DNA of 64,000 nucleotides, taken from positions 55,609,169 to 55,673,168 of the forward strand of contig OX485806.1 in assembly GCA_950295325.1 (NCBI GenBank), read 5' to 3'. The position numbers and the translations under genes are program-made. Under the pieces are notes generated by a model. The model was not told the origin of the DNA, made no database searches, and worked only from the letters and a program-made list of their open reading frames with translations. Below are positions 42,581 to 53,983 of the stretch, one piece after another; the stretch's first letter is position 1, and the number at the start of each line of letters is the position of its first letter. The DNA comes from Polytrichum commune (Eukaryota > Streptophyta > Polytrichopsida > Polytrichales > Polytrichaceae).

Positions 42581-42990
42581 TATTTCAGTGTTCAGTTGGC
42601 TTTCTCATTTACATTTTGAGTTCAGATTTCATCAAATTTCCAAAATGTCTACACCTAGACCAAAAATCTGTACCACACATTCAAAATATTTGTTTACACC
42701 TCAATGTAGTGAAAACATGCCCATAAATTCTAAAATTGGTCTTTTTGTCTCTAAAATGCTAGATTTTCTATACCTTATGTTAAATTTTCTACACCGCAAG
42801 AGAATTCATAAAGTATCCAAATCACTTAAATAAGATTTTTTTCACCTCAAATGACTTAACCTTTCAAAGACCTCAAGGTAGATTTTCTACACTTCAAAAG
42901 AGTTCTTGATACATTCAAATAAGATCTTTTTGACATGAAATACCTTACTCTCTCAAATAAACTTCTTCATAATCAAGCGTCTGATGTCAT
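42581..42990 (-). mobile_element. Cop-1 5' leader repeats
   Basis: Runs such as 'ttcacctcaaatgacttaacctttcaaa' and 'tagattttctaca' match the leader of the copia element at 57.8-58.2 kb, which carries the same degenerate repeats of about 50 bp. The 5' LTR of Cop-1 is missing; an LTR-A copy begins at 42993. Confidence 0.6.
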
Positions 42991-42992
42991 AT

Positions 42993-43478
42993 TGTCGCAA
43001 CCCTTGCTAGCGCCCCTTAACTAATTTGGTCATTTTTTAATTCAAGCAAGGATCACGAACACTAACCATTTGAATTCCGCCATGTTAATGGTTGCTCCCA
43101 TTTCGGCAAGTAATGAGAAAGTTATGCATGTTCAAACCTTGGCAGTCCCGGGAGCCACTTCCAGGCCACTACTGCACTAGGGTGTTGTCCCGGGACAAAA
43201 CCCCATTCAAATTGTCATATCTCCAAGCTCATACCTTTGATTGAGGTGCACTTGATCATTCTAAAATCCGCACGCTATAAGCTACGTATAGCTTATGGCC
43301 TTATCTTTGTGACTTCTAGTCTCCGTGGGTGGGAGGCGTTGTCAACGCCTAGGGCCCTCACCCACACTAGGATCACTGGGGCTCTCTCACCAACTGCACC
43401 ACATGTCCCGGGTGTCATTCCGGGGTCCCTCTTATACCCATGGTGTTTTAGGCAATTATCATGGAAAGGTGCATGACA
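42993..43478 (-). mobile_element. LTR-A copy A5, internally deleted (3' LTR of a gypsy element)
   Basis: TGTCGCAACCC to GCATGACA, with about 500 bp missing in the middle (junction near 43100). It follows an integrase end on the minus strand, which ties LTR-A to a Ty3/gypsy element. The central palindrome has decayed to TTGTCCCGGGACAA. Confidence 0.8.
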
Positions 43479-43925
43479 CCCACCCCCACCAAATGGAGTC
43501 GATGCCCTCATCGATTATACCTGTAATTGACACATAGAATTCATTCATAGTTTTCCTTAAATGGCTTTGATAATAAGACATGGAATGTCTGATGCACTTT
43601 GATCTCGGGTGGTAACTCCAACTTATACATGTCCTTGAAAACTCATTCCACAATGGGAAATGGAGCTCCAATTTTTGGATATGAATTTTGGATTGAGGCC
43701 TTTGGGCAAGGTAAAGTAGTTCACATTCAACAACACCTTTTTGGCCCACCTCATACTCCACTTTGCATCTTCTGGCATTGATTTGTTTTTTTCCACCAAC
43801 AACTTGGCCATCCCCAAGACTTGTTCACGCTTCTTAGCCAAGTCCTCACCATCTTGGTTGAACTCTACTGTTGAATGTGCCCCCTCGAGAGATAGGGTAG
43901 TAGGTTAGAGCGAATCCATTCCAAA
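43479..43925 (-). pseudogene. Gypsy integrase C-terminal domain (LTR-A family)
   Basis: Minus-strand pieces read LAKKREQVLGMAKLLVEKNK, YEVGQK-VLLNVNYFTLPKG, LNPKF and KVHQTFHVLL. These equal the integrase tail motifs 'F.VGD.VLLST', 'L.PK..GPF' and 'HPVFHVSLL'. Frameshifts separate them. No chromodomain is visible behind them. The integrase core is missing, replaced by the opposite-strand copy at 43926-45610. Confidence 0.75.
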
Positions 43926-44897
43926 TGTTGCACACCTCTCCATGAGGAGTGCCCAAAACAATATGGGCACAAGGGGGACCCCAGAGTGACACCCGGGACT
44001 TGTGGCGCCGTTGGTGAGAGGGCCCAAGTGATCCTAGTATGGGTGGGGCCCCAGGGCATTGGGAACGCCTCCCACCCATAGAGACTAGGTGACACAAGGG
44101 TAAGGCCATGACCTATGCGTAGCATATAGCGTGGTGATTCCATAGTCCTCAAGAACACCTCAATCAGAGGTGTGAGCTAGGAGTTATGACAATTTGAGTG
44201 GGGTGTTGTCCCGGGACAACGCCCTGATATAGCAGTGGCCTGGAGTGGCTCCCGGGACTGCCAAGGTTTGAACAGGCAACTCTTTCTCAATACTTGGCCG
44301 AATGAGGCAGGTGAAGCGTCCATCGGCATTTACGTGAAGCGTATATGAAGATGGAGTGCTCGCATGTTAACATCAGACATCATACAAGGAAGTTATGATG
44401 TTCTGAAGCTGTTGGGAGCTTTTAGGCCCAACGGCTAAGGGAAAGTGTCTACTTGGCCCCAACTCTTGGTAGGGAGACAAAAGGTTTGTTGACGGTGGGG
44501 TAGGGGCCCCGCCTAGAATGCTAGAGGCTTATATGGGTGAGGTGTTGTGGCCTCACCCACCCGAGGCCGAACAACACGACCTTCATGGGCTTTGGCCCAA
44601 TGTGAGGCCATAGTTGCCTAGTATGGTTCGGGTTGTTGTAGTGTTGCTCCGGCAATGCGATGATCAACATAAAATTGGACTTCCATGGATGGAAGTCCAC
44701 ATCTAGGAATTGGTTATAGATTAACGGGTGAGTCTCGAAAGCAAAGTAGGAGGGTTGGTTCCCCTCCTATGAACTATAAGGTCCGGGGTAGGAGGAGCTA
44801 ACCATTACCATGATGGAATGCGAAGGGTTAGCGCTCGTAACCTTTGCTAGAAATGAATATTCGCAAGATTGTTAAGGAAGCTAGCAAGGGTTGCGGA
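43926..44897 (+). mobile_element. LTR-A copy A6 (5' LTR with PBS)
   Basis: TGTTGCACACC to GGGTTGCGG, full length in plus orientation. Unlike the solo copies it is followed by a primer binding site and gag, so it is a true 5' LTR. The central palindrome has changed on both arms to GTTGTCCCGGGACAAC, keeping its symmetry. Confidence 0.9.
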
Positions 44898-44900
44898 ACG

Positions 44901-44912
44901 TGGTATCAGAAC
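44901..44912 (+). promoter_or_regulatory. Primer binding site of the LTR-A gypsy element
   Basis: TGGTATCAGAAC matches the initiator tRNA-Met PBS TGGTATCAGAGC at 11 of 12 positions. It starts three to four bases after the LTR end. Confidence 0.85.
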
Positions 44913-44948
44913 AAGGTTCCAATTTTTGAGCTAGCACTTTGAGGGAGA

Positions 44949-45610
44949 CATGGCTATCAAATGTGTGGGTTGTGATGGTAAGCCCGAAGTTTCGAAAAGG
45001 TTGTGATGCTCAAATTGGAACAAGGATCATGTACAAGTGGATTTTGACCACACCATTGATTATAATGTCAATGGTGGGGATGATGGTGAATTTGGTAAGG
45101 AAATGGGGGGAGCCTTTTGAAAGGGCTCCCGCAAACCTCAAAATGTATTCGGGGGCTAAAATACCGAATGCACCCAAAAGCTTGGAAGGTGGTAATCTTG
45201 GATTGAAATTCCAAATAAAAATGCTTAGAATGTGATGATGTTGGAATGAACTTGGTGCAAATGAGGCACCCGGGCCCTCTTAAGGCCTATGTGTGCTATT
45301 CAAACACACAAATGAATGATACACCTAAAATGGATGAGCTTTGTAAAAAATGCATCATTTTAGATGGGGTTTCAAAAGCGGGAAGTGAATAACATGTTCA
45401 AATTTCCAAAGTTTATTGAGGTTGTGGCGGGGATCATCAAAATTGCCAAGAGCATTAAAGCCCATGACCCCGAGAAAAAATTTGGCGGTGCCTTACAATA
45501 ATGGGCGTTGAGGGGAGATAGGTACCAAGCCAAATAATATTTGTGCCACCGACGGAATGTTAAAAGTTGGCTTTGCGGACATAGCCTCAACTTGCTTTTA
45601 GGCACAAACA
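44949..45610 (+). pseudogene. LTR-A gypsy gag (plus copy), decayed
   Basis: The reading starts at MAIKCVGCDGKPEVSK and, after stops, continues as MNLVQMRHPGPLKAYVCYSN, TQMNDTPKMDELCKKCIILD, then FPKFIEVVAGIIKIAKSIKA. This is the gypsy gag capsid pattern. The minus-strand gag at 47.6-47.9 kb is closely similar (MNLVQMRHMESLKAYVHDLH). At 45520-45600 it reads YLCHRRNVKSWLCG, a decayed zinc knuckle. It breaks off at 45610 against the opposite-strand integrase start. Confidence 0.75.
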
Positions 45611-46620
45611 CTCAAATTTGCTTATACTTGAGCAATCCGTCCACCAACTTGACCTCTTTGAGCGCCTTGCCCTTGCGAAGCTCTCTTAGAAGCCTTTCTC
45701 CTTTGGGGTAGTTAATGTATCCCTCCCTTATGTTGCATCACAAGTTTCCTTCATTGGTAAATATTAGCCACAAGATGAGATGGTGTTCATTGCTTGGAAC
45801 TCTTCATGTTTACCTAACGCATTCGTCACCACATTGCCATGGCCTGGATTTGTGGATCAAATCCACCTTCATAAGCGCCAAGGTATTGTGCCACCGCAAT
45901 GCCTTGGCTCTCACTTGTGCTTGTGTCACAAAATACTTCAAATACACATTGTTTGTGTACACCTTGGACTTGGGCAACCCCAACCAGTGTTGCCACATCT
46001 CCAAGCAATGCACAATGGCAAAGAATTTTTTTCATTAGTTGGCCATCTCCTTTGACAACCATCGAGCTTCATGCTTTAATATACAATGGCCATTCATCTT
46101 GCATCAATATTTGCCAATGGCAAAGTTCCTCGCCTCCGTATGCACCTCAAAATGATTGTGAAAATCCAAGAATTTGAGTACATATGGTGAAGAGAATTTT
46201 CTCTTGCATTGCCCAGAGGCTTGGTGACAAGGCTCATCCCACCCCTGGGATAGACATTTTTCAAACAAGTTGAACAAGGTCCTAACAACCTTAGAAAATT
46301 CTCAAATGAAGCGGCAGTAGTATTTGGCTTGGCCAAGCAACGACTTAAGTTTTTTTGGGGGTTAAGGGTTGCTTCCATTTTTTAATTGCCTTGACCATCT
46401 TCATGTTTGTTCATCAACTTCATTTATCACCACATAGCTCAAGAACTCAATCTTTTGTTGAGCAAAGTTGTTTTCCACTCCTTGGCGGCACCTTTTTAAG
46501 CAACTCATTTGTGAATTATCTTTATACCTTGCCAGCACCCCACAAATGTGGTTTAAGAAATGTCCATCTTTCCTAGCCTCGCCATGAGTTCCTTGGAATT
46601 GCTCCAATCAAACCACGACC
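45611..46620 (-). pseudogene. LTR-A gypsy RT, RNase H and integrase start (minus copy)
   Basis: Minus strand from high to low coordinates. RT end and hinge: NPQKNLSRCLAKPNTTAASF, ENFLRLLGPCSTCLKN. RNase H end: LGLPKSKVYTNNVYLKYF, QAQVRAKALRWHNTL, HKPGHGNVVTNALG (the 'PGK.N.VADALSR' motif). Integrase linker: GERLLRELRKGKALKEVKLV, DGLLKYKQ. Catalytic motifs of RT are not clear and many frames are broken. Confidence 0.7.
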
Positions 46621-47910
46621 ACTACTTGTTCATTTTTCATTTGCTCCATTGAAACCGAGCTCAACTTGGCTCCTCCTACCATAGGACTCATTGTCAATTT
46701 CAAACTCAAATTTTTTGGGGCCATCATGGTACACCATAAACGCCTTTCATTTACCGGGTGAGTTTCAATGAAGGTGTCCTTCAAAATGAGGTGCACCTCA
46801 TCGATTTCACATAATGTGAAATCTTCAAAAAATTTAATGTGTCACAATATAAGGTCACATTCAGTAGCCTCATTTATTTCATGCCGCACATTTTTTCCCA
46901 ACCGCTCATTGATGGGTTTGCCCGCTCTAAGAGTTGGCAATCCCCAACTCCTTTGTGAGCTTTGGGCTCATGAAGGAGTGTGTTGCGTCTTTGTCAACCC
47001 ATAAAACATTTCTAGCATTCATTTGAGCTTCAAGATACAAATGACTTAGCCTTGGCTTAACGTTACTAGCCTTGGCCGCAAAACTACCGTGTAACATTTG
47101 GTCCGTGGCAACAATATGATGAGGCTTGGTTCACAAAGCCAACTTTTAACATTCCGTCTGTGGCACAAATATGATTTGGCTTGGTACCATAAAGTTAGCT
47201 TCTTAAATTTTGCCCAAGGCACAAACATATTTTGGCTTGATATCACAAATCCAATTTTTAATATTCCATCCATGATTCAAACATGATTTGGCTTGATATC
47301 ATAAATCCAACTTTAAATATTCCATCCATGACATTAATATGATTTAGTTTGTATCACGTATTCAACTTTTATTATTCCATCTGTGACATATACATGATAT
47401 GGTTTAGTATCATAAAGCCATTTTTTTGTTTACAACATTGGGAAGTTTTCTTCCTTGGATGCCACCCTTGTTGGAAGTTGTACCTTTGGCTTGCCCTCTG
47501 TGCTGGTTTGATGGCCCAAATTTTTGTATTATTTGCCTTAGGACCTATTTCACCTCAAGCCGTTTATTATGAGGCACCGTTTGATTTCCTTTCAGCCCAT
47601 TGGTTTCATTGTTCTCGACAATTTTGAAGAACCTCGCCACATCCGCGAGATGTTTTGGGAACTTAAACAAAGCATCCACCATCCATTTTTGAAACCCCAT
47701 TTATAACGATGTATTTCTTAAAAAACTCAATCATCTTAGGTGTATCATTCATTTTGGCGTGTAAATCATGTACATAGGCCTTAAGGGATTCCATGTGCCT
47801 CATTTGGACCAAGTTCATAATCTCATGCAATTCTTGGCAATCCGGTGCGAACCTCTCAACAAACAACTCTTTGAAACCAACCCAAGTCAAGCTTGCCACC
47901 ACCTCGGGTT
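46621..47910 (-). pseudogene. LTR-A gypsy gag and protease (minus copy)
   Basis: Gag (47910-47600) reads KPEVVASLTWVGFKELFVER, FAPDCQELHEIMNLVQMRHM, FKKYIVINGVSKMDGG. It is truncated at its start by LTR-A copy A7, which adjoins it with neither PBS nor leader. A nucleic-acid-binding region of repeated knuckle-like units follows (47420-47080), then the protease/RT-start region (46990-46620, AKLSSVSMEQMKNEQ). Decayed throughout. Confidence 0.65.
47090..47420 (-). repeat. Tandem units of about 55-60 bp in the gag finger region
   Basis: 'catgatttggcttgatatcataaatccaac...atattccatccatga' recurs about five times. On the minus strand one unit reads KSYLCHRRNVKSWLC, a decayed C-x2-C...C knuckle. The same motif appears singly in the plus copy near 45540. 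Confidence 0.65.
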
Positions 47911-48600
47911 TGTTGCAACACTTGCTAGCCCCCTTAACAATCTTGTTCGTTTCTATTCCTAGCAAAGGTTACAAGTGCTAACCCTTTGTATTCCGCCATG
48001 CTAATGGTTAGCTCCTCCTACCCCGGACCTTATAGTTCATAAGAGGGGAACCAACCCTCCTATTTTGCTTTCAAAATTAACCCCTTAATCGGTAACCAAT
48101 TCTTAGATGTGGACTTCCATTCATGGAAGTCCAATCTTATGTTGATCATCGCATAGCTGGAGCAGCACTATAACAACCCAAAACATAGTAGGCAATTATG
48201 CCCTCACATTGGACCAAGGCCCATAAAGGCCGTGCCGTTCGGCCTTGAGGGGGTGAGGCCACACCACCTCACCCACATAAGCCTCTAGGACTCTAGGTGG
48301 GGCCCCTACCCCATTGTGAAGAAACCTTTTGGCTCTTTACCACAAGTTGGGGCCAAGTAGACATTTTCCCTTAGCTGCTGGGCCTAGAAGCCCCTAGCAG
48401 CTTCAGACCATCATAACTCCCTTATGTGATCTCCGATGTTAACAAGCAACCACTCCATCTTCATTTACGCTTCACGTAGATGCCGATGGACTCCGCACTT
48501 ATCCCATTTGGACAAGTATAGATGAGGTTATGCATGTTCAATCCTTCGTAGTCTCGGGAGCCACTCCCAAGCCACTAATGTACCAGGGCACTAGTGTACC
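47911..48600 (-). mobile_element. LTR-A copy A7, truncated
   Basis: It begins TGTTGCAACAC and follows the family in reverse to about 48560. There a small duplication ('gtaccagggcactagtgtaccagg') marks the break. The last 270 bp or so are missing. Its inner end touches gag directly, so the leader was deleted or this is a later insertion into gag. Confidence 0.8.
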
Positions 48601-49325
48601 AGGAATGTGAGTAAAAATTAGTATATAATTTATTGGAGACCAAAGAAAATCACAACAATTGAGTGTTTCATGGTGGTAAACCCTTCGGGGTCAATGAAAA
48701 GAATTTGAGTTTGTTGCCCTCAAATCCGCACCATCTCAGAGGTAAAAAAATGGCTCCACTTGAGTCCATGTGCCTTGATCGGGTCATATAGGGGTTCATC
48801 AGTTTTCCAACATATTGAGACCAATATTCCACCATTTCATATTTGTACTAAGATACGTGGCCCTATTTTGGGCACTTCAAATTCCATAGACAATTTTTGA
48901 CCAATTGATCAAATGGAGAATTGTCTTTTTATGCTGCGAATTATGAATTGTGCAAATTGTCATTTCAAGTGGAGTTGAGATGCAAAACTTATGGGAGGTC
49001 AAAGGGAAGAATATATCTAAAAATGATCGCATAGGGCCTACTAATTTTGTTCGCAATTGGACCAAAAATGGTTAATAAAATCTGATCTTATAGTCCAATC
49101 TGAACTTAATACATGGCATTTTGGTAACCATTCCTAACTGCAATCCTTTTCACATACCCCTCAAATGTAGGTGTCCAATTAAGAAGCATGACCACATAAG
49201 GCCCACAAACCTTAAGTTCTTAGGTTTCTGCCACTCAGATGGAAAGTTTTAAGTGGATAATTTACACGTACAAATTGCAGTGCGATTGAGGTTATGCACC
49301 TATCTTATGTTGTCACTGCAAGTAC
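48601..49325. other. No recognised feature
   Basis: Noncoding, AT-rich, no repeat family member recognised. Confidence 0.5.
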
Positions 49326-49699
49326 TAAGGGTGGCTTTATACACGGCCTAGGGCCGGTTGGAGCACCGGCCCGATGAAGTCCTCAATCCGGCCCCACTTT
49401 ATGAACTTTTTTGGCGCCCAACCTTGTCACATGTAAAGTGGTGAGGCCCGATTTTAGGGCATGATGGTCTTGAGGGTTAAGTTTCATAGAACTTACCATG
49501 GTCAATGTTCGGTGTTCTCGACAATTAAGTTTCACAACACTTAACACTATGGGGATGACATCTATAGGGTTGTGATTAGTGAATTGAAATTGGGTCCCAC
49601 TAGACTAAATTCGGGCCTTTGAATCTATTCCAGCATCAAAATGCTTATATAAATTTATCTACCATGTTCAATGGATTAACCGATGGGTGTGGTTTAAGA

Positions 49700-50110
49700 G
49701 GCACACCATATTCTTGATTAACAGCTTAAATGTTTCATTCTTGATTTAATTGTATAATTAACACCTTAATTGTTGTGTTATTAGCCTAATGCTACCATAT
49801 TTATACTAATTGTTGTCTTATTAGACTAACCCATTGCCTAATGCACGCCAAATTCTTGATTGACAACTTAAAATGTTTCATTTTTATCTTAATTGTATGA
49901 TTAACGTCTTAATTGTTGTATTATTATTATTCTATTGCTAACATACTTATCCTAATTGATGCATTATTATACTAACCCATAGCCTAAGTCATACTATATG
50001 CTTGATTAAATGCTTGAATGTTTCATTTTTATCTTGAGTATGTGATTAACGCCCTAATTGTTGCTTTATTAGTCTAATGCAATCATATTTATACTAAATA
50101 TTTATGAAAT
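49700..50110. repeat. About three tandem units of roughly 145 bp
   Basis: 'cttgatta-ca-cttaaatgtttcat' and 'aattgttgt-ttatta--ctaa' recur with spacing 142-147 bp (starts near 49711, 49853 and 49999). They form the AT-rich core of the hAT-like element. Confidence 0.75.
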
Positions 50111-50219
50111 CATATTTTTATTCTCTTACTAGAGGATTGGAGTGAAGAAGAGAGGAAAAGAATTTAACCCCTAATGATTAACGGACAAAATGAGCTCAAT
50201 CCAATGGAGGACCCCAATC

Positions 50220-50279
50220 GGGCCCTAGATGGGAGTTCGGGCCGAGGAAAAGCTCGTCCCGAACTCTCATCTAGGGCCC
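50220..50279. repeat. 22-bp inverted repeat with 16-nt loop
   Basis: The left arm 50220-50241 starts GGGCCCTAGATGG and the right arm is 50258-50279. They pair with a single mismatch across a 16-base spacer. Located in the right subterminal zone of the hAT-like element. Confidence 0.85.
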
Positions 50280-50459
50280 AATGGTTTGGCGCCAAAATTG
50301 TGCCACCTAGGACGCCACATGGGATGAGTGAGTGTTCGGGCCGGCCCCAAGTATAAAGCCCTTGGGCCCGATTTGATGAAATCGAGCGATATATTGGTCC
50401 AAATTTTGAGAGTTTGGGCCGGCCCTCAATGTGGCTCCAAGTATAAAGTGGCCCTAACA

Positions 50460-53100
50460 AGCATGCGAATCTATCAACATTTCCTTTTTAATTGACTTTA
50501 GTTTATTGTCTTTCTTATTAACAGATTGGGGCCAGAGAGGAATTATCACATACCAGCATACCTCTCATCCATACACCATTAAAACTTTGACCCCCTATAG
50601 GTTTGTGCTTGATTCATCTCAAATGACCTGCACTAGAGTACTTCAACATCTTTAAAATTAATTCAGGTGTCCGATCGACCAAAAACAATAACACCCAAGC
50701 TACATCCTATTTCAAGGTATTTATGTTGAATGAATGATAGGTACAATTATATGCAATAATTCCTCTCTCTGTCTAGGGGGCACAAAAATCAGTGCCACGG
50801 TTAATAAAAAATACTATTATATTTTATCATACCTATTAAAAGCAAAGAAGTAGGTGGGCTACACTAGATTGTCCTATTATAGTGGGTGGACAGTTAATAT
50901 GGAAATAATTGATGTGGACCACGTTAATGGTCTAGTTAGAGTGGAAATAACGTTCGCCCTAAACTCCAAGTCTTCTTCTGAGTCTCTCCAAGCATGCACC
51001 AAAATCTTATTGAACATGGAAGATGTGGTATGCAAAACAGCCAATTCCTGACCAAAAATCCAATGAGTTTATAAGTCTAATGTTGTGGACACTTGATCTA
51101 AAGTTTCTAGTGGTATTTGTTTGCTTAAAAATAAATGCCAAAGATGATAGTAGTCATGACTCTCATTAGGGTTGAAAATTTTATCAACATAAAGAGGATG
51201 AATATCATTTTTGAGGATTTGGCAATCGACCTACAAGCCCACTGGGTGGAAATCCACCAAAAAGAAAATAGAATGAAAGAAATAACAAAAATATATGCTA
51301 AGAGCTATTGCTTTGGCTAGGATAAGGATATTTTCCCCATGTACACAATGATGGCACATCCAATTGTGGTTTCTACATTCTCTTATTTTCTTCCAAATAT
51401 CTATTGAAGATTTGTATCAATATAAAACACATCATGTTGCTTAGATTGTGGTGTTTAATATTATTTAAAACAAACAAACAAAAGGATATAATGGTTAATA
51501 TAAATTGTTACACCTTGAGAATTATGGTATTAAACTGGACTGAACACATTTAAAATAATCATCTAGGATTTGAAATTTGAGAACAAACCATTATGTAAAT
51601 GTAACCATAAAATGCTAAAGATAAACATACTTATATGGCACTACAAGCTATTAAAAAAACTCAATCCATATTGGCAATTTGTTTTTGGAAATTTGATAAA
51701 AATAAGAAATGTTGTGCAAAAACAACCTCAAGAAGTGTCATTATAATCTATTTACATAGCAATATTGAAACCTTTCCTAAGTAATCTAACAACATGCAAT
51801 ATGGATGCTTTGATCAATCTCAACGAAGTCATAGTGAAATACATGTATATTTTGATTTATCCCAACACAGTTCTCAACATGTAATGTGTCATAAAACCAT
51901 CTCCATTTGTGATTGGGTATTCATGATATTATCATATCAAATTAAGAGGTGGTATTGATATCATACAACATTCATCATAGAATGGTGGTCGTTTCCAAAA
52001 TTCCACATGCTTTTGGCTAATTGATGCCCAACAACAATCCAATGCAAGGTAGACACCATCTTCAAGGAAATTTTGAACAAATTCATAAAGATCATCTTGG
52101 AAAATTTCAACATCTACATCAACATTAAAACCCATAATTTTTTTGCGATCTTGTCAATCAAATATCATCATTCTTGTCATTTTTTTCTATAGTTGTCATT
52201 AGCTTTCATTATTTCTAAAAAATATTAAATTCTAAAATGATTGAAGCCTCGGTGACCATGCCAACACCTAAGAATCCTCATGATTATCAAGTTTTCAATA
52301 TGAGGTTTTTCAAGCATTTCATGTTCAATATGGTTACCACCATAAATTTGGTGGGCCAAGCATAGGGGATTATGTGGACAACCAAAATGCCAAAGCACCT
52401 TCAATTATATGTTCAATAAGCAAATATGCCTATCCTTATAATTTTTGTTGGGGTGTGGAATCTCATGCCCATTAAAACCACCTTTAACCTTGTTGTAGAA
52501 GCTATGTTAACTCATAATATTACCAAGGAAAACATTCAATGAATTTCAAACACATTTTGCTTACGAAACAAGGTGGATCACAATTATGCAACTCCAACAT
52601 GAGAAACCTTAGTTATTGTCTATACCTTTCATAATCTAAAACATTTTACTATTGGGTGATAGATTTTTTAATTTAGTATATTTGATATATAAAACACATG
52701 TCTTCCATAAGTTAGCTATATGGTTTTTATTGGCCTCAGAATATGATTTCACAATCATATACAAACCAAAAAACCATAATGTAGGTGACAATCTCATTGG
52801 GTAATCCTATTTGGAATAACCTACAAGAGTATTGGATCATTCTATTGATGTTACGTTGTGTTAGGTGCAAGTACCCTAGGATGCCAATTTGAAAGCTCAT
52901 TTATTTACCCACAAATTATTGACCCATTTTACAAATGAACAATAATGCCAATTGGTTTTCTAGTATTTTTCTTATAGATGAGTCCCCTTTAAGCTAAATC
53001 AAGATTACCTACCACATCAATGTTTTAATCAGATGTCGTTCATCAAATATCACAATAGCTTCATCATAGACTAGGATGGGAAAATACGAATACATGTGAT
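50460..53100. other. No firmly recognised gene; possible gypsy relic upstream of 53.1 kb
   Basis: AT-rich with short ORFs only. From about 52240 plus-strand pieces such as MPTPKNPHDYQVFNMRF and THNITKENIQ precede the integrase relic at 53120. They could be remnants of the same element, but I cannot align them to a known domain. Confidence 0.35.
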
Positions 53101-53119
53101 AAACATTACATAAGGTCAC

Positions 53120-53420
53120 CCTAAATTACAATTGTAGTTTTGATCATTGCCACAAAACAAATGGGTTCATTACTTGCCCTATAGCCCAATTATTCATGTC
53201 TCTATTGCTTGAGCCATTCATGATGTGGGATATGGATTTTATTGGACCTATTAAAATATGAAAATATGAAAATACTTTGGAAAGAAATATACTATGGTAT
53301 AGATAATATCCTTTATTAAATGGATGGAAACTATGTATTTTCCTACATGAAAACATTCCTACAATAGATAATCGAATTAATTAACCATTTAAATGGCCAT
53401 GGTTTTTAACAAAGACATTT
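53120..53420 (+). pseudogene. Ty3/gypsy integrase relic (different lineage)
   Basis: The plus strand reads FDHCHKTNGFIT, CPIAQLF and EPFMMWDMDFIGPIKI. This is the stretch from the CxxC of the integrase finger to the first catalytic aspartate (WGMDFIGPI type seen in Tat/Athila-like elements). Beyond it the frame decays. It is too short to place with certainty and differs from the other gypsy families here. Confidence 0.6.
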
Positions 53421-53865
53421 CTCTCTAACTTGACAAACTGATGGGCACCTTGCCCCAACATAACAACAAAACCTTGAATGTGCCCCCTTTACCTCCACCA
53501 ACAAACCAACCACATTCCCTACAAACCTCAAATTGTTTTTCACCAAGGTTGCACAAACAATGCATTTAATTTTTTGTTGGCATCTTTACATATTAACACA
53601 ATGGACGTCCACCCATACCCATGGCACTAATAGATACATCCAACATATACAATTTGAACCATTTTTTAAGCCTAATATCCTTTCTACCCAAATAATCTCA
53701 TCAAATAAACCTTCACACTTCAAGAAAAAGACTAAGCACACAAACACTGATACCCAATATTTTACTTAAAAGAATACAAAATCATTTTGAAGACCATAAA
53801 TGTATAGGAATCAACCATGACATCAAACTCTTGAGCCCAATATTCAATATGGCAATTGATTTAAG

Positions 53866-53983
53866 ACCATATTCAAAATTTTGGGAGATTTCCAGTCTCC
53901 CAATTTGATGACAGTTTAGGTGGAGTCGACCTAAACTGTATTTTCCCAAAATCATGGAATTTTCCCAAAATTTCAAATATGGT
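53866..53983. repeat. Composite hairpin: outer stem with two inner perfect hairpins
   Basis: The outer arms 53866-53886 and 53963-53983 pair at 19 of 21 positions (ACCATATT...TTTTGGGA). Inside are perfect hairpins TTGGGAGA/TCTCCCAA (53881-53903, 7-nt loop) and ACAGTTTAGGT/ACCTAAACTGT (53911-53939, 7-nt loop). It may be a small foldback element; no clear target duplication. Confidence 0.8.

Larger units (their letters stand above)
49326..50456. mobile_element. hAT-like nonautonomous element, about 1.13 kb
   Basis: The ends TAAGGGTGGCTTTATAC and GTATAAAGTGGCCCTA are imperfect inverted repeats. The octamers outside are GCAAGTAC and ACAAGCAT; they agree at five positions and the other three are transitions, as expected of an old 8-bp duplication. 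The body has GC-rich subterminal zones with repeated 'gggccgg' and an AT-rich middle of about three 145-bp repeats. No transposase. Assignment to hAT rests on duplication length and end sequence only. Confidence 0.55.

Noticed and set aside
47090-47420. Possible CRISPR-like array of repeats and spacers
   Set aside because: The window is a plant-type nuclear region. The units are contiguous degenerate repeats without unique spacers, inside a gypsy gag.
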